A model generated the notes under the pieces. The model did no database searches, was not told the origin of the DNA, and saw nothing but the letters and a program-made list of their open reading frames with translations. DNA of 64,000 nt from Candidatus Zixiibacteriota bacterium. Lineage in GTDB: Bacteria; Zixibacteria; MSB-5A5; GN15; FEB-12. Made by a program: the position numbers and the translations under genes. This document shows, piece by piece, positions 46,606 to 54,930 of the stretch. Location: the NCBI GenBank assembly GCA_019038695.1, contig JAHOYZ010000022.1, positions 1-64,000 on the forward strand. The letters are read 5' to 3'. How positions within the stretch are numbered: position 1 is the first letter of the stretch; each line of letters begins with the position of its first letter.

Positions 46606-47511
46606 CTATAGCATCCTGAAGACGAATCCTATCGCCAGCGTTTCTTTCCAACGCCCCTTTTTCTCGACCTGTTTGTCCCACAAAAATTGCGTGTACAGAT
46701 TTACTGTGATGATCTTCGTGATAGAAGCGCTTACGATGTTCTCCAGGCTGACATCGACTGCTTTCCAGTCGTCTTCCTCCGGTAAACCTTTCACCTCGTC
46801 CTTTTTCGAATACGTCACCGCCTTATAGAGTGTCAGCTTACCGGTGTATTTCAGGTTGTCACCGAATGTCAACTCGGCATCGGTGACGGATTCTAAACCG
46901 CCGTCTGTGGTAGAAATCGTCTCGGTTTCGTAGTCAACCAGATCGATGAACTGCTTGGTGAAAATCTCACGAACTGCCAGGCCGAGACGGCTGGTGATAA
47001 AGTCCTTGTCCTTCTTATAGAACATGTGAGCCAGACCGACCGACTCGGTCAATTTGAGAGGGCTCAGCCAGCGTTTGTGATTCTCGACTGAGCCATCGAA
47101 AAACTGTGATTCGATACGGAAAGCCACATAGGGATCGACAAACCATCCTAGCGTGAATCGTCCAACATTTTCCCAATCAATCAGATCGGTCGATTTTTGG
47201 GGTTTCTTCCATGGCTTGCCTTCCGCGTCGATATTCTGGGTCAAGGTTTGTCCGAAGGACAGTTTGAGCGAAGATTTGAAATCAAACTTCGGAGAGAACT
47301 GCCTTTGGGCGGTTCCATTGAGATTGGCCGCCCAGTTCACAGACCCGGCTTCACCACCCGTCCATGAATCAGAGTAAGACGTTTGAGTCGTTGTAAAATC
47401 GATGATCAACGAATTCTGCCAACCGGTCTCTACCTGGTCCTGGGACCAGGTAAAAGTGGTTGTCAACATCATGGCCAGGATCAGGTTTATGATTATACGG
47501 GAAGATTTCAT
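46606..47511 (-). CDS. DUF3078-family outer-membrane beta-barrel protein
   Basis: A 301-residue exported protein. ATG 47511 starts a clean signal peptide (MKSSRIIINLILAMMLTTTF, ending at TWSQ) and has GGAG upstream. The mature part is a series of alternating aromatic/polar strands (SDSWTGGEAGSVNWAANLNG, NVGRFTLGWFVDPYVAFRIE, ITVNLYTQFLWDKQVEKKGR, then ETLAIGFVFRML) typical of DUF3078 proteins of Bacteroidetes and relatives, which resemble small outer-membrane barrels. The function is unknown. It starts 16 bp after the mscS stop, so the two may be co-transcribed. Confidence 0.78.
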   Translation of the reverse strand: MKSSRIIINLILAMMLTTTFTWSQDQVETGWQNSLIIDFTTTQTSYSDSWTGGEAGSVNWAANLNGTAQRQFSPKFDFKSSLKLSFGQTLTQNIDAEGKPWKKPQKSTDLIDWENVGRFTLGWFVDPYVAFRIESQFFDGSVENHKRWLSPLKLTESVGLAHMFYKKDKDFITSRLGLAVREIFTKQFIDLVDYETETISTTDGGLESVTDAELTFGDNLKYTGKLTLYKAVTYSKKDEVKGLPEEDDWKAVDVSLENIVSASITKIITVNLYTQFLWDKQVEKKGRWKETLAIGFVFRML

Positions 47512-47527
47512 GGTCGTCGAACTCCTT

Positions 47528-48340
47528 CTAACTTGTAGCCTGAAACATGTGAACATCCTGCTGCGGGTACGGAATCGAAATCCCTTCAGCATCAAAGGTC
47601 AATTTCACTTTCTCAGTCAAATCCCAGAGCACAACCCAATAGTCTGCGGTCTTGACCCATGGGCGAACAACAAAATTGACCGAACTGTCGGCCAGTTCCG
47701 AAACTGCGACTACCGGTGCCGGGTCCTTGAGAATGCGATCATCCTCTATCATCAAGCGTTCGAGAATTCCCTTGGCCTTTTTCAGGTCGTCATCGTAGCC
47801 AATACCGAACACCAGATCAATACGGCGGGTTTCCTTGGCGGAGTAATTGACAATGTTGCCGCCGGTGATATTACTGTTGGGTATTATAACTCTCTTATTG
47901 TCGCCCGTTCTCATGATAGTACTGAAAATGCCAATAGCCTCGACTACACCCGTCGAACCTCCGGCCTCAACAAAGTCACCGTTCTTAAAGGGACGGAAGA
48001 TAATCAGCATAACGCCAGAGGCAAAATTGGACAGCGATCCCTGCAGGGCTAAACCGATGGCCAAGCCAGCGGCACCTATGATGGCAATGAACGAAGTCGT
48101 TTGCACGCCGAGTTGGTTCAAGGACGCCAGCAGGACAAACACCATCAAGCCAATTCGAGTCATGGCAACTACAAATGAAATCAGGGTATCATCAACATTA
48201 GCCTTCTTCATTAGACGTCGCACAATACCGGTGATAATACCGACAACGATGCGACCTATAATCAGAATCGCAAGAGCGCCGATAATCATGGGGCCGTACG
48301 CAACAGCCCACTCTACGATTTTGTCACCTAAGTTCTCCAC
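47528..48340 (-). CDS. mscS: Small-conductance mechanosensitive channel MscS
   Basis: A 270-residue inner-membrane channel releasing solutes on osmotic downshock. It has three N-terminal helices, with the Gly/Ala-rich pore helix TM3 AAGLAIGLALQGSLSNFA, then the beta domain (DFVEAGGSTGVVEAIGIFST, VIIPNSNITGGNIVNYSAKE) and the C-terminal alpha/beta part. The start is GTG 48340 with GGAGG 5 nt upstream. Length matches the minimal MscS class. The DUF3078 gene follows closely. Confidence 0.94.
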   Translation of the reverse strand: MENLGDKIVEWAVAYGPMIIGALAILIIGRIVVGIITGIVRRLMKKANVDDTLISFVVAMTRIGLMVFVLLASLNQLGVQTTSFIAIIGAAGLAIGLALQGSLSNFASGVMLIIFRPFKNGDFVEAGGSTGVVEAIGIFSTIMRTGDNKRVIIPNSNITGGNIVNYSAKETRRIDLVFGIGYDDDLKKAKGILERLMIEDDRILKDPAPVVAVSELADSSVNFVVRPWVKTADYWVVLWDLTEKVKLTFDAEGISIPYPQQDVHMFQATS

Positions 48341-48424
48341 GTTATCCTCCTTGATGTGACTACGCCTACGCAGTCAAGTAGTTGTTCGATATCGATAATC
48401 TGTTATAAACCTAATAAGAAACTT

Positions 48425-49246
48425 CTAAAAGGACTCGTCTTCCGACGGATAACTGCCGTCGGTAACATCTTTGATGTACTGACTGATTGCGTCCAGGATA
48501 GTCGGTGTTAAGTTCGCATACTCGCGCAGGAACTTGGGATGAAATCCCTCGGGGCGAAACCCCAGCATATCATTGGTAACTAACACCTGCCCGTCGCAGT
48601 TTGTTCCTGCCCCGATACCGATAGTAGCGGTGGTATTGAGCGCGGCGGTTATGTCGCCGGCGATGTCAGCTTCGAGTAGCTCCAATACGATCGAAAAACA
48701 GCCCGCCTCCTGCAATGCCAGGGCGGACTCCATGAGATACGATCGAGATTTTTTACCTCGTCCCTGCACTTTTGGACCACCAAAGCGATTAATCGATTGG
48801 GGCGTAAGACCAATATGCCCCATGACCGGGATACCACATTCGATTACCCGTTTGATGGTCGGAGTCATCTCTATACCGCCCTCCATCTTCACAGCCTCGG
48901 CGCCGGCCTCTTTGAGAAAGCGACCGGCATTGAGAATAGCTGTCTCCTCTGACGGTTGAAACGACAGGAATGGCATATCGGCGATTATCAATGCTCTGTT
49001 TGTTCCTCTGGCGACGGCAGCGGTGTGAGCCACCATAATGTCCATCGTTATAGGCAAAGTGGAATCCCAACCATGCACAACATTACTGGCCGAATCGCCA
49101 ACCAGAATAGAGTCGATCCCGGCTTTGTCCAGCAGAGAGGCCATGAAAGCATCGTAGGCAGTAAGGACAGTAATCTTATGTCCTTTTGATTTCTTGCGGA
49201 GAAAAGTACCGACCGTGTGTTTTTTCCTGTCAGTTGTGTGCGACAT
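48425..49246 (-). CDS. panB: 3-methyl-2-oxobutanoate hydroxymethyltransferase PanB
   Basis: A 273-residue enzyme making ketopantoate from alpha-ketoisovalerate and methylene-tetrahydrofolate, the first step of pantothenate/CoA synthesis. Family blocks are ITVLTAYDAFMASLLDKAGI, ILVGDSASNVVHGWDSTLPI, VKMEGG, PVMGHIGLTPQSINRFGG and IGIGAGTNCDGQVLVTNDML. It is last in a run of six closely packed genes (7 bp after the kinase gene). It uses folate, which fits its position next to folK and folB. Confidence 0.96.
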   Translation of the reverse strand: MSHTTDRKKHTVGTFLRKKSKGHKITVLTAYDAFMASLLDKAGIDSILVGDSASNVVHGWDSTLPITMDIMVAHTAAVARGTNRALIIADMPFLSFQPSEETAILNAGRFLKEAGAEAVKMEGGIEMTPTIKRVIECGIPVMGHIGLTPQSINRFGGPKVQGRGKKSRSYLMESALALQEAGCFSIVLELLEADIAGDITAALNTTATIGIGAGTNCDGQVLVTNDMLGFRPEGFHPKFLREYANLTPTILDAISQYIKDVTDGSYPSEDESF

Positions 49247-49252
49247 AATTAA

Positions 49253-49912
49253 TCAGATTGCAGCCAAATCACCGGCTGGCGAGTAGTATTTCTTGCCAGC
49301 CACCGGTTTGCCGATCTGCTCCACAAGGTCATCAAAGTGACCGGGCGTATTTACGAAATCAATGTTATCAGTTCGAACCACCAGTAACGGTGTTTCCTGG
49401 TAGTCAAAAAAGAAATAGTCATAGGCTTTGTTGAGACTGTCGATATAGTCGGTGTCAATGGATCGTTCAAAGGGAAAGTTGCGTTTGCGTATTCTCCGCA
49501 GTAGCATTGGCGTCGAAGCTTGCAAATAAATCACCAGGTCCGGTTTGGGAATATCCCCGGCCAAAACCGGTGCAATGCGGTTGTACAATGCCAACTCACG
49601 GTCGGAGAGATTCACCGAAGCAAATATGGAATCACGAGCATAGAGATAGTCGGCTACAATCCGTCGGGCAAAAAGATCACGGGTCTGCAACTGTTGCTGT
49701 TGCTGAAAACGGGACAACAGAAAAAATAGCTGGCAAGAGAATCCGTAGCGTTTGCGATTCCTGTAGAAATCAACCAGGAACGGATTACCGAAGACCTCGT
49801 CGTTCATCTGTTCGGCACCGAGAGACTTGGTCAGCATTTCGGCAAAGGACGTTTTGCCAACGCCGATTACGCCCTCGACGGCGATATAGTTGGGTTCAAA
49901 TTTGTCGTGCAA
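49253..49912 (-). CDS. Deoxynucleoside kinase (dAK/dGK family)
   Basis: A 219-residue P-loop kinase phosphorylating deoxynucleosides for salvage. The P-loop is EGVIGVGKTSFAEML, followed by the ADYLYARDSIFASVNLSD region (the DRS-like motif reads ARDS) and RRIRKRNFPFERSIDTDYID (lid and substrate Arg). The TTG start (49912) is supported by AAGGA 5 nt upstream. It overlaps the end of folK by 17 bp. Deoxyadenosine or deoxyguanosine is the likely substrate by family. Confidence 0.88.
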   Translation of the reverse strand: MHDKFEPNYIAVEGVIGVGKTSFAEMLTKSLGAEQMNDEVFGNPFLVDFYRNRKRYGFSCQLFFLLSRFQQQQQLQTRDLFARRIVADYLYARDSIFASVNLSDRELALYNRIAPVLAGDIPKPDLVIYLQASTPMLLRRIRKRNFPFERSIDTDYIDSLNKAYDYFFFDYQETPLLVVRTDNIDFVNTPGHFDDLVEQIGKPVAGKKYYSPAGDLAAI

Positions 49913-50405
49913 CTTGATCCTTGTACAGTATTATCTCCTCGCGACCTTCTTCGCTGAGGAATTCCGCCACCGGTCGTTTGGTCACCGGGTGCACCAATTC
50001 AGGGTCAATCTCAAGCAACGGAACCATTGCAAACGGACGATTCAGCAATTCTCGATGGGGGACTGACAGCGTGTCGGTCTCAATGATTTCATCGCCAAAG
50101 AGAAGAATATCCAGATCCATTGGTCTCGGTTCTTTCTTTCCTTTACCGATCCGACCAAGGTTTTTTTCAATCAGTTCAAGCACGTTCAGCAGTTCACTCG
50201 AGAGATATTGGTAGTCTACCTTGACCACCTGGTTCATAAAGGATGGATTCTCACCCTGCATACCCTGGGCCTCTGAAACGTAGATGCCGGACTGGGCAAT
50301 TACTTCCAGGCCGGGGACAGCTTCGAGCTTCGTCACCGCCGCCGTAAGGTTCTTATAGCGATCACCGAGATTGGAACCAATAAGGATATATACTGTCGTC
50401 GTCAT
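49896..50405 (-). CDS. folK: 2-amino-4-hydroxy-6-hydroxymethyldihydropteridine pyrophosphokinase FolK
   Basis: A 169-residue enzyme transferring pyrophosphate from ATP to the pterin precursor in folate synthesis. Motifs are YILIGSNLGDRYKNL at the N-terminus, EKNLGRIGKGKKEPRPMDLD and the following ILLFGDEIIETD (Mg-binding Asp pair), and HRELLNRPFAMVPLLEIDP. Its start lies 8 bp after the folB stop, so the two consecutive pathway enzymes are in pathway order. Confidence 0.96.
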   Translation of the reverse strand: MTTTVYILIGSNLGDRYKNLTAAVTKLEAVPGLEVIAQSGIYVSEAQGMQGENPSFMNQVVKVDYQYLSSELLNVLELIEKNLGRIGKGKKEPRPMDLDILLFGDEIIETDTLSVPHRELLNRPFAMVPLLEIDPELVHPVTKRPVAEFLSEEGREEIILYKDQVARQI

Positions 50406-50413
50406 GCCAACTC

Positions 50414-50812
50414 CTAATCTTGCTCTTGGTTGTTTATCAACTTGGACACATCCGACTGATAACGTGTGATTTCGGCCTCCACATACTTGATTTCACCGGC
50501 AATAGGCGGTGTCATCTTGCGGACTCTTAATGTTACTCTGTAAACGGGAAAGGTGTCAAGCACTTTGGTGGCTAAGCTCGTTGCCAATCTTTCCAGGAGT
50601 GCGAAAGCAGAGCCTTCGACCGTGTTCTTAATCAACGCATAGACTTCTGAATAGTCGATGGTATCAACCAACTCATCGGTCTGTCCCGGCTCGGAAAGAT
50701 CAACTTCTAATTCGCAGTCAACTTCGTAGCGGCGTCCTGTCTCTTTCTCGGCAGCAGTGACACCATGGTAGCCATAGAATGACATGCCTGCGATGCGAAT
50801 AATATCCTTCAC
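50414..50812 (-). CDS. folB: Dihydroneopterin aldolase FolB
   Basis: A 132-residue enzyme cleaving dihydroneopterin to the FolK substrate. Blocks are GMSFYGYHGVTAAEKETGRR, LVDTIDYSEVYALIKNTVEG, ALLERLATSLATKVLDTFPV and RVRKMTPPIAGEIKYVEAEI. GTG 50812 overlaps the stop of the aminotransferase-like gene as GTGA, so translation is coupled to it. Confidence 0.95.
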   Translation of the reverse strand: MKDIIRIAGMSFYGYHGVTAAEKETGRRYEVDCELEVDLSEPGQTDELVDTIDYSEVYALIKNTVEGSAFALLERLATSLATKVLDTFPVYRVTLRVRKMTPPIAGEIKYVEAEITRYQSDVSKLINNQEQD

Positions 50813-51990
50813 TTTTTCCGGTCCCGTCTAAGGAGGTGCTGTTTCCGTCGGACACGTTCCTGCGCCAGACGGTAGTCATCAATCGGCGCTGTGGTTGAGA
50901 AACGAAGGAATCCTTCTCCGGCATTCCCGAACGCAATGCCAGGTACAGTCTGGATGCGGAATCGTCGAAACAGTTGGGCCGCCGCCGATGATGATTGACG
51001 GCGACGTTTTATTTGCGCCCACACAAACGGCACTGTCTCGAACCCTGCCTTATCCAATCCCAACGATCCCAGCAGCGAAACCACCTCCGCATTGGCTACG
51101 GTCAAGTTGTTGCGGAGCTGGAGCAAGTCCTCGGAGGGGAACTTGCGCACCGCGGCCAGGGCCATATCGACACAGTATTTCGGAATGCTCAGGGGCAGTA
51201 ACTTACGCGACTGCTCCAAACCAGCGATCATTTCTCGATTTCCGACTGCAAAGCCAAGCGGGATCGCCGGCAACCCAAACGTGTAGGCGAACGAACCGAC
51301 TTCCACACCGACTTTTTTCCCTCCGCGAACAGCCAACAGCGAGGTCGGCTTACGCCCGGAGAGGGTAGAGTAAGCGGTATCGTTGACGATGGCAAGATTC
51401 TCGCGGGAGGCAATCCAGATCAGGTCGGATAGTTCCTTTTCGGTTAGCTCGGCTCCGGTCGGATTATGGGGTGTATTGAGAAACAGTAGCCTTGCCACGC
51501 GTCCCAGTCTGGAATTGATTCGATCAAAATCAGGGAGCCAGTGATTACGAGCACTGATGCCATAGTGTACCGGTTGTCCTCCGCACGCTGTCGCCAATCG
51601 TCGATAGGTCGGTAAACCGAGTTCTGGTACAAAAACGATATCTCCATGATCGACAAAGGCAAGCGCGAGCTGCCACAACAGCCCGGATATTCCCGGTCCC
51701 AGAATAATCTCACGGCTCGGGTTCAGACGAACACCATGATAAGTGGAGTACCAGCCGGCCAGAGCCTCTCGCAGATCATTCAATGATGATTCGTCAGCGG
51801 GTCGGAGGTCATCTGCTGAAAGTGAAGAGGTTGTTTCGAACGGTACAGGCCATTGAAATGTGGCCAGATCAAGAGTACTTGTTTTTTTAATTCTGATCGA
51901 ACGCGCCAATCCCGGTATGAACGACAGCAGATCGGGCGGCAATTGATGAAGGCGATCAGCTTTGTCCACCAGAACTTTTTTGACCGGCAT
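50809..51990 (-). CDS. Aminotransferase-fold protein lacking the PLP lysine
   Basis: A 393-residue protein of PLP fold type I, class I/II aminotransferase family. ATG 51990 is preferred (AAGGA 7 nt upstream). Conserved features include LGPGISGLLWQLALAF, LNTPHNPTGAELTEKELS (Asn/PLP region), NDTAYSTLSG (the PLP-contacting Asp/Tyr loop) and a C-terminal FLRFSTT with the substrate Arg. The segment that should read SxSKxxxxxGxRxGF is SFAYTFGLPAIPLGF: the Schiff-base Lys is Tyr236 and the phosphate-binding Arg is Pro244. Without the lysine, normal transamination should fail. It is coupled to folB by a GTGA overlap and lies 17 bp after the aldolase gene. A role as a regulator, scaffold or unusual PLP-binding protein is possible; function is unknown. 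Confidence 0.82.
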   Translation of the reverse strand: MPVKKVLVDKADRLHQLPPDLLSFIPGLARSIRIKKTSTLDLATFQWPVPFETTSSLSADDLRPADESSLNDLREALAGWYSTYHGVRLNPSREIILGPGISGLLWQLALAFVDHGDIVFVPELGLPTYRRLATACGGQPVHYGISARNHWLPDFDRINSRLGRVARLLFLNTPHNPTGAELTEKELSDLIWIASRENLAIVNDTAYSTLSGRKPTSLLAVRGGKKVGVEVGSFAYTFGLPAIPLGFAVGNREMIAGLEQSRKLLPLSIPKYCVDMALAAVRKFPSEDLLQLRNNLTVANAEVVSLLGSLGLDKAGFETVPFVWAQIKRRRQSSSAAAQLFRRFRIQTVPGIAFGNAGEGFLRFSTTAPIDDYRLAQERVRRKQHLLRRDRKK

Positions 51991-52007
51991 CGCCAAATCC
52001 TTCCGCG

Positions 52008-52667
52008 CTACTGCTTCTCGTCCCAGGCCTGGTCGAGCTTATCGCGCATCTTCTCCAACCTCTGAAAATCATCCGATGGAATACTATCAAGATTGCCCAG
52101 CTGACGCGCCAGATGTACTACCCGGGCATAATGCTCCACGACTTCGTGTCGATGATAAGCCTCGTTCAACGAGTGGCCCACCGTTAATAGACCATGATTA
52201 CGCAAGACAAAGGCGTTATTGCTTTCGATGAACGGCTCAAGAGACTTGGGAACGGCATCGGTGCCGGGAGGGGCATAATCGGTCAGGGGCATCCCTCCTA
52301 TCGAAACGACCACCTCTGGCAGAACGTCTTCGGCCAAATGGATACCTGCCACCGCGAAGGCAGTCACATAGGGCGGATGAGAGTGCACACAAGCCTGCAC
52401 GTCGGGTCGATTGCGATAGACAAAGGTGTGCATGAGGTACTCGCTTGAGGCTGTGCGGGAGCCTTGCAGGTGTTTACCGTTCTGATCGACAATAACCAGA
52501 TCGTCGGGATTTAGATTTCCTTTAGCCAGACCGGACGGTGTAATCATAATCCGGTCATCATCGAGACGCACTGAGATGTTGCCATCCGTACCCGCTATCA
52601 TCCCGCGTTCATAGAGTCGGCGTCCAAGGAGCACCAACTCCTTCCTGATTGTAAACGGTGAAGCCAT
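52008..52667 (-). CDS. Class II aldolase/adducin family protein
   Basis: A 219-residue zinc aldolase related to L-fuculose-1-phosphate aldolase and L-ribulose-5-phosphate 4-epimerase. The zinc ligands are in VHSHPPYVTAFA and the HRHEVVEHYARV helix. GTDGNISVRLDD and VLRNHGLLTVG are further family marks. ATG 52667 is used. It leads a six-gene run to panB. The substrate is uncertain; in this setting a role in supplying a pterin or pantothenate-pathway aldehyde is only a guess. Confidence 0.85.
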   Translation of the reverse strand: MASPFTIRKELVLLGRRLYERGMIAGTDGNISVRLDDDRIMITPSGLAKGNLNPDDLVIVDQNGKHLQGSRTASSEYLMHTFVYRNRPDVQACVHSHPPYVTAFAVAGIHLAEDVLPEVVVSIGGMPLTDYAPPGTDAVPKSLEPFIESNNAFVLRNHGLLTVGHSLNEAYHRHEVVEHYARVVHLARQLGNLDSIPSDDFQRLEKMRDKLDQAWDEKQ

Positions 52668-52803
52668 AATTAGCCGCAAGGTAGGGGGTCATCGAGCGAT
52701 TGTCAACAACGACGCTGATTTCATGGCAACTGTTGAAACTAGAGCACTTGCTTGAAGAGATTAAAATATACTAGAGTTGCATATTCTGCGAAGCCTTGTA
52801 CCG

Positions 52804-54711
52804 TTAATAGGTCCGCACGTGCCCGACACTGTACAACCCATCACCTCCGTTTCCCTTGATCACTAGTCCATCATAGCCTATTGATGTCGTAAGTGTGTCA
52901 ATAGCAGCATGCCTTATAGACAAACCTCTCTTAGGTATCCACTTTGGTGGTATACGAGTTATGGATAGCGGAATTGTGTCTCGATAGAAAGTCACTTCAT
53001 ATTCATCATTGCAGTCAGCACTCAACTCGATTCTCTCAGCGTACTGGGGCTGAGAATAGGTAACACGCAAGCCAGTGACGGGTAGAACAACACAACCCTT
53101 TGAATTCCATACAGTACCTTCTTCCTTGGGCAAGGAAAGCTGGCTATACGAAATAGTCACCGAAGGTCGGGAAAGATACCTCCCTAGAAGATGGTCATAA
53201 CCTCCCAGGTTGAACCGGAAGATTTCCCCCAGTCGGTTACCTCCGAGGAGATCACCGGAGATGATTTCAGACAAGACATCGTAGTATTTAGCGAGGTCAG
53301 GATCATCTATTCTATTTGGCCCACCTGGTACAGTCTGCAGATACCCAGCAGGAATAAGGCGTGTGAAGTGTCCGATGCGCCATCGTTTGGGAAGGTGCGA
53401 TGGTAATCGTGACAGTAGTGCATCAGACAATGCATGCTTGTCCACGATTCGCGCATCGGGTCCTGCAAAATACCCCATTAGGCCAACGCCAGCCCGATAG
53501 ATTACAGTGTCTCCGGCCTGACGAGCTGTAAGACCATCACCTGCCCACGGATGGTTTGGAGTCAGTGAGTCCGTGCATTGGAGAAGCAGGCCAGTCTTCT
53601 GATAATAACCAGCACGCTCATCGCTGATGCCATTATCCCAGAATCTGGCCTCCGGGCCCTGTCCATAGTCCATGCCATGATAGAGAGGACACCCTGTAGA
53701 CAGAGTTCCAAACACAAGTGTAAAAACGGCTGTTATAAATTTCCACTTGTTGGACGGGGACCAATCGATCCGCGACAACAGAACAATTCCAACTAGGAAT
53801 GGTACTGCGAGAAGGCGCCCCGACATGAAATCGCCGCCAACGCGAGCTATATACAGGATGTAAAGGAACACTCCAAAGGACAATGCGACCCACTTCATTC
53901 TGCGTGACGCAAGGCCCACAATAATTCCAGTGGCCAGAATAAACGCTGTATAGGGTTACCATAAGGCGAGATTGACTAGATAGGTTATTCCTTGTTCCCA
54001 CAATAGGGAACCTTCAATACCCGTATTTAGCTTGGCGAAAGCGGTGTTGGGGAACAGAAAACCGTAGTAGAACAACGAAAAGAGCTCCCAAACGACCAAT
54101 GGCAGGAATCCCATCAGCCCTGCCATAAATCGCCTGGGTGTCGATCCCTGGACCAGCAGGTAGCACAACGGCGGCAAATAAATGAGAGCATGATCGAGTC
54201 GTGTGAGCATCGCCAGTGATGCTAACAGGCAGAGACCCAGGAAGGCGCGATCGTTATGCTTGTCGCGGAAGTAGACGACCATGAACGATACAAGAAGCAG
54301 GTAGGAAAGTGGATTCTCAAGTCCCGAGGTAGAAAAATCCGTGAATGCCTTTGAGAGGGTAACTGCCAACACCAACATAACCCCAGACACCCAGGATCGT
54401 GCCACCTTCAGAGCAGCAAAAGCGATAGAGGCGAGCGAAAGAACGATGGAAAGAATTATCGTAGTGTAGAAGGCCTCTCGCGTAAACAGGTATGCAAATG
54501 ACAACAGAAACATCCACAGAGGATGAGTATATGCCTGGACTCGCTCCCCCACGTTCCATGTAAGGCCGTGCCCATTGATGAAATTGTCGACTGTTCTCAG
54601 CGTTATGTACGCATCGTCGCACATCCACGCAGTGCGGAGCTGGACTGCAATCAGAATCAACAGCGCCGTAATAATAATGGCGGACAGGACCTTTTGACTA
54701 TAGCATAACAT
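52804..54711 (-). pseudogene. GT-C glycosyltransferase (AftB-like) interrupted by in-frame TAA
   Basis: One continuous frame of about 636 codons read from ATG 54711 is interrupted by a single TAA at 53956-53958. The upstream part has DDAYITLRTVDNFINGHGL (the acidic GT-C motif after TM1) and QAYTHPLWMFLL, with several membrane helices. After the stop the same frame continues as PYTAFILATGIIVGL with more helices and a C-terminal soluble domain. This organisation resembles actinobacterial AftB-type and related arabinofuranosyl/polyprenyl-sugar transferases. Because the frame is intact on both sides, the stop is a recent nonsense mutation or a sequencing error. The product would normally transfer sugars outside the inner membrane. 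Confidence 0.72.
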
Positions 54712-54930
54712 CTTTCCATTCTATTGTAGGATGTGTAGTCAGAATTGTCAACGTCCGCGTTGGTTCATCGACGGATCGCTCGGGAGTACAATAATCTTGA
54801 CTGACGCCATCGTTGATGCTATGATGCGACTTGCCTATAGTGGAATTGGTGGTTTCCGAGGACAATCGCAGAGCGTTCTCGGACTGTGTTAGGATGACTT
54901 AACTCTAACCCTTGTATACTGAGGGAAGCT

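Noticed and set aside
47402-48052. 216-codon plus-strand frame
   Set aside because: It is antisense to mscS and the start of the DUF3078 gene, both of which have clear family motifs.
53956-53958. TAA as a recoded or read-through codon
   Set aside because: TAA is not known to encode selenocysteine or pyrrolysine, and no stimulatory structure is visible; mutation or error is simpler.
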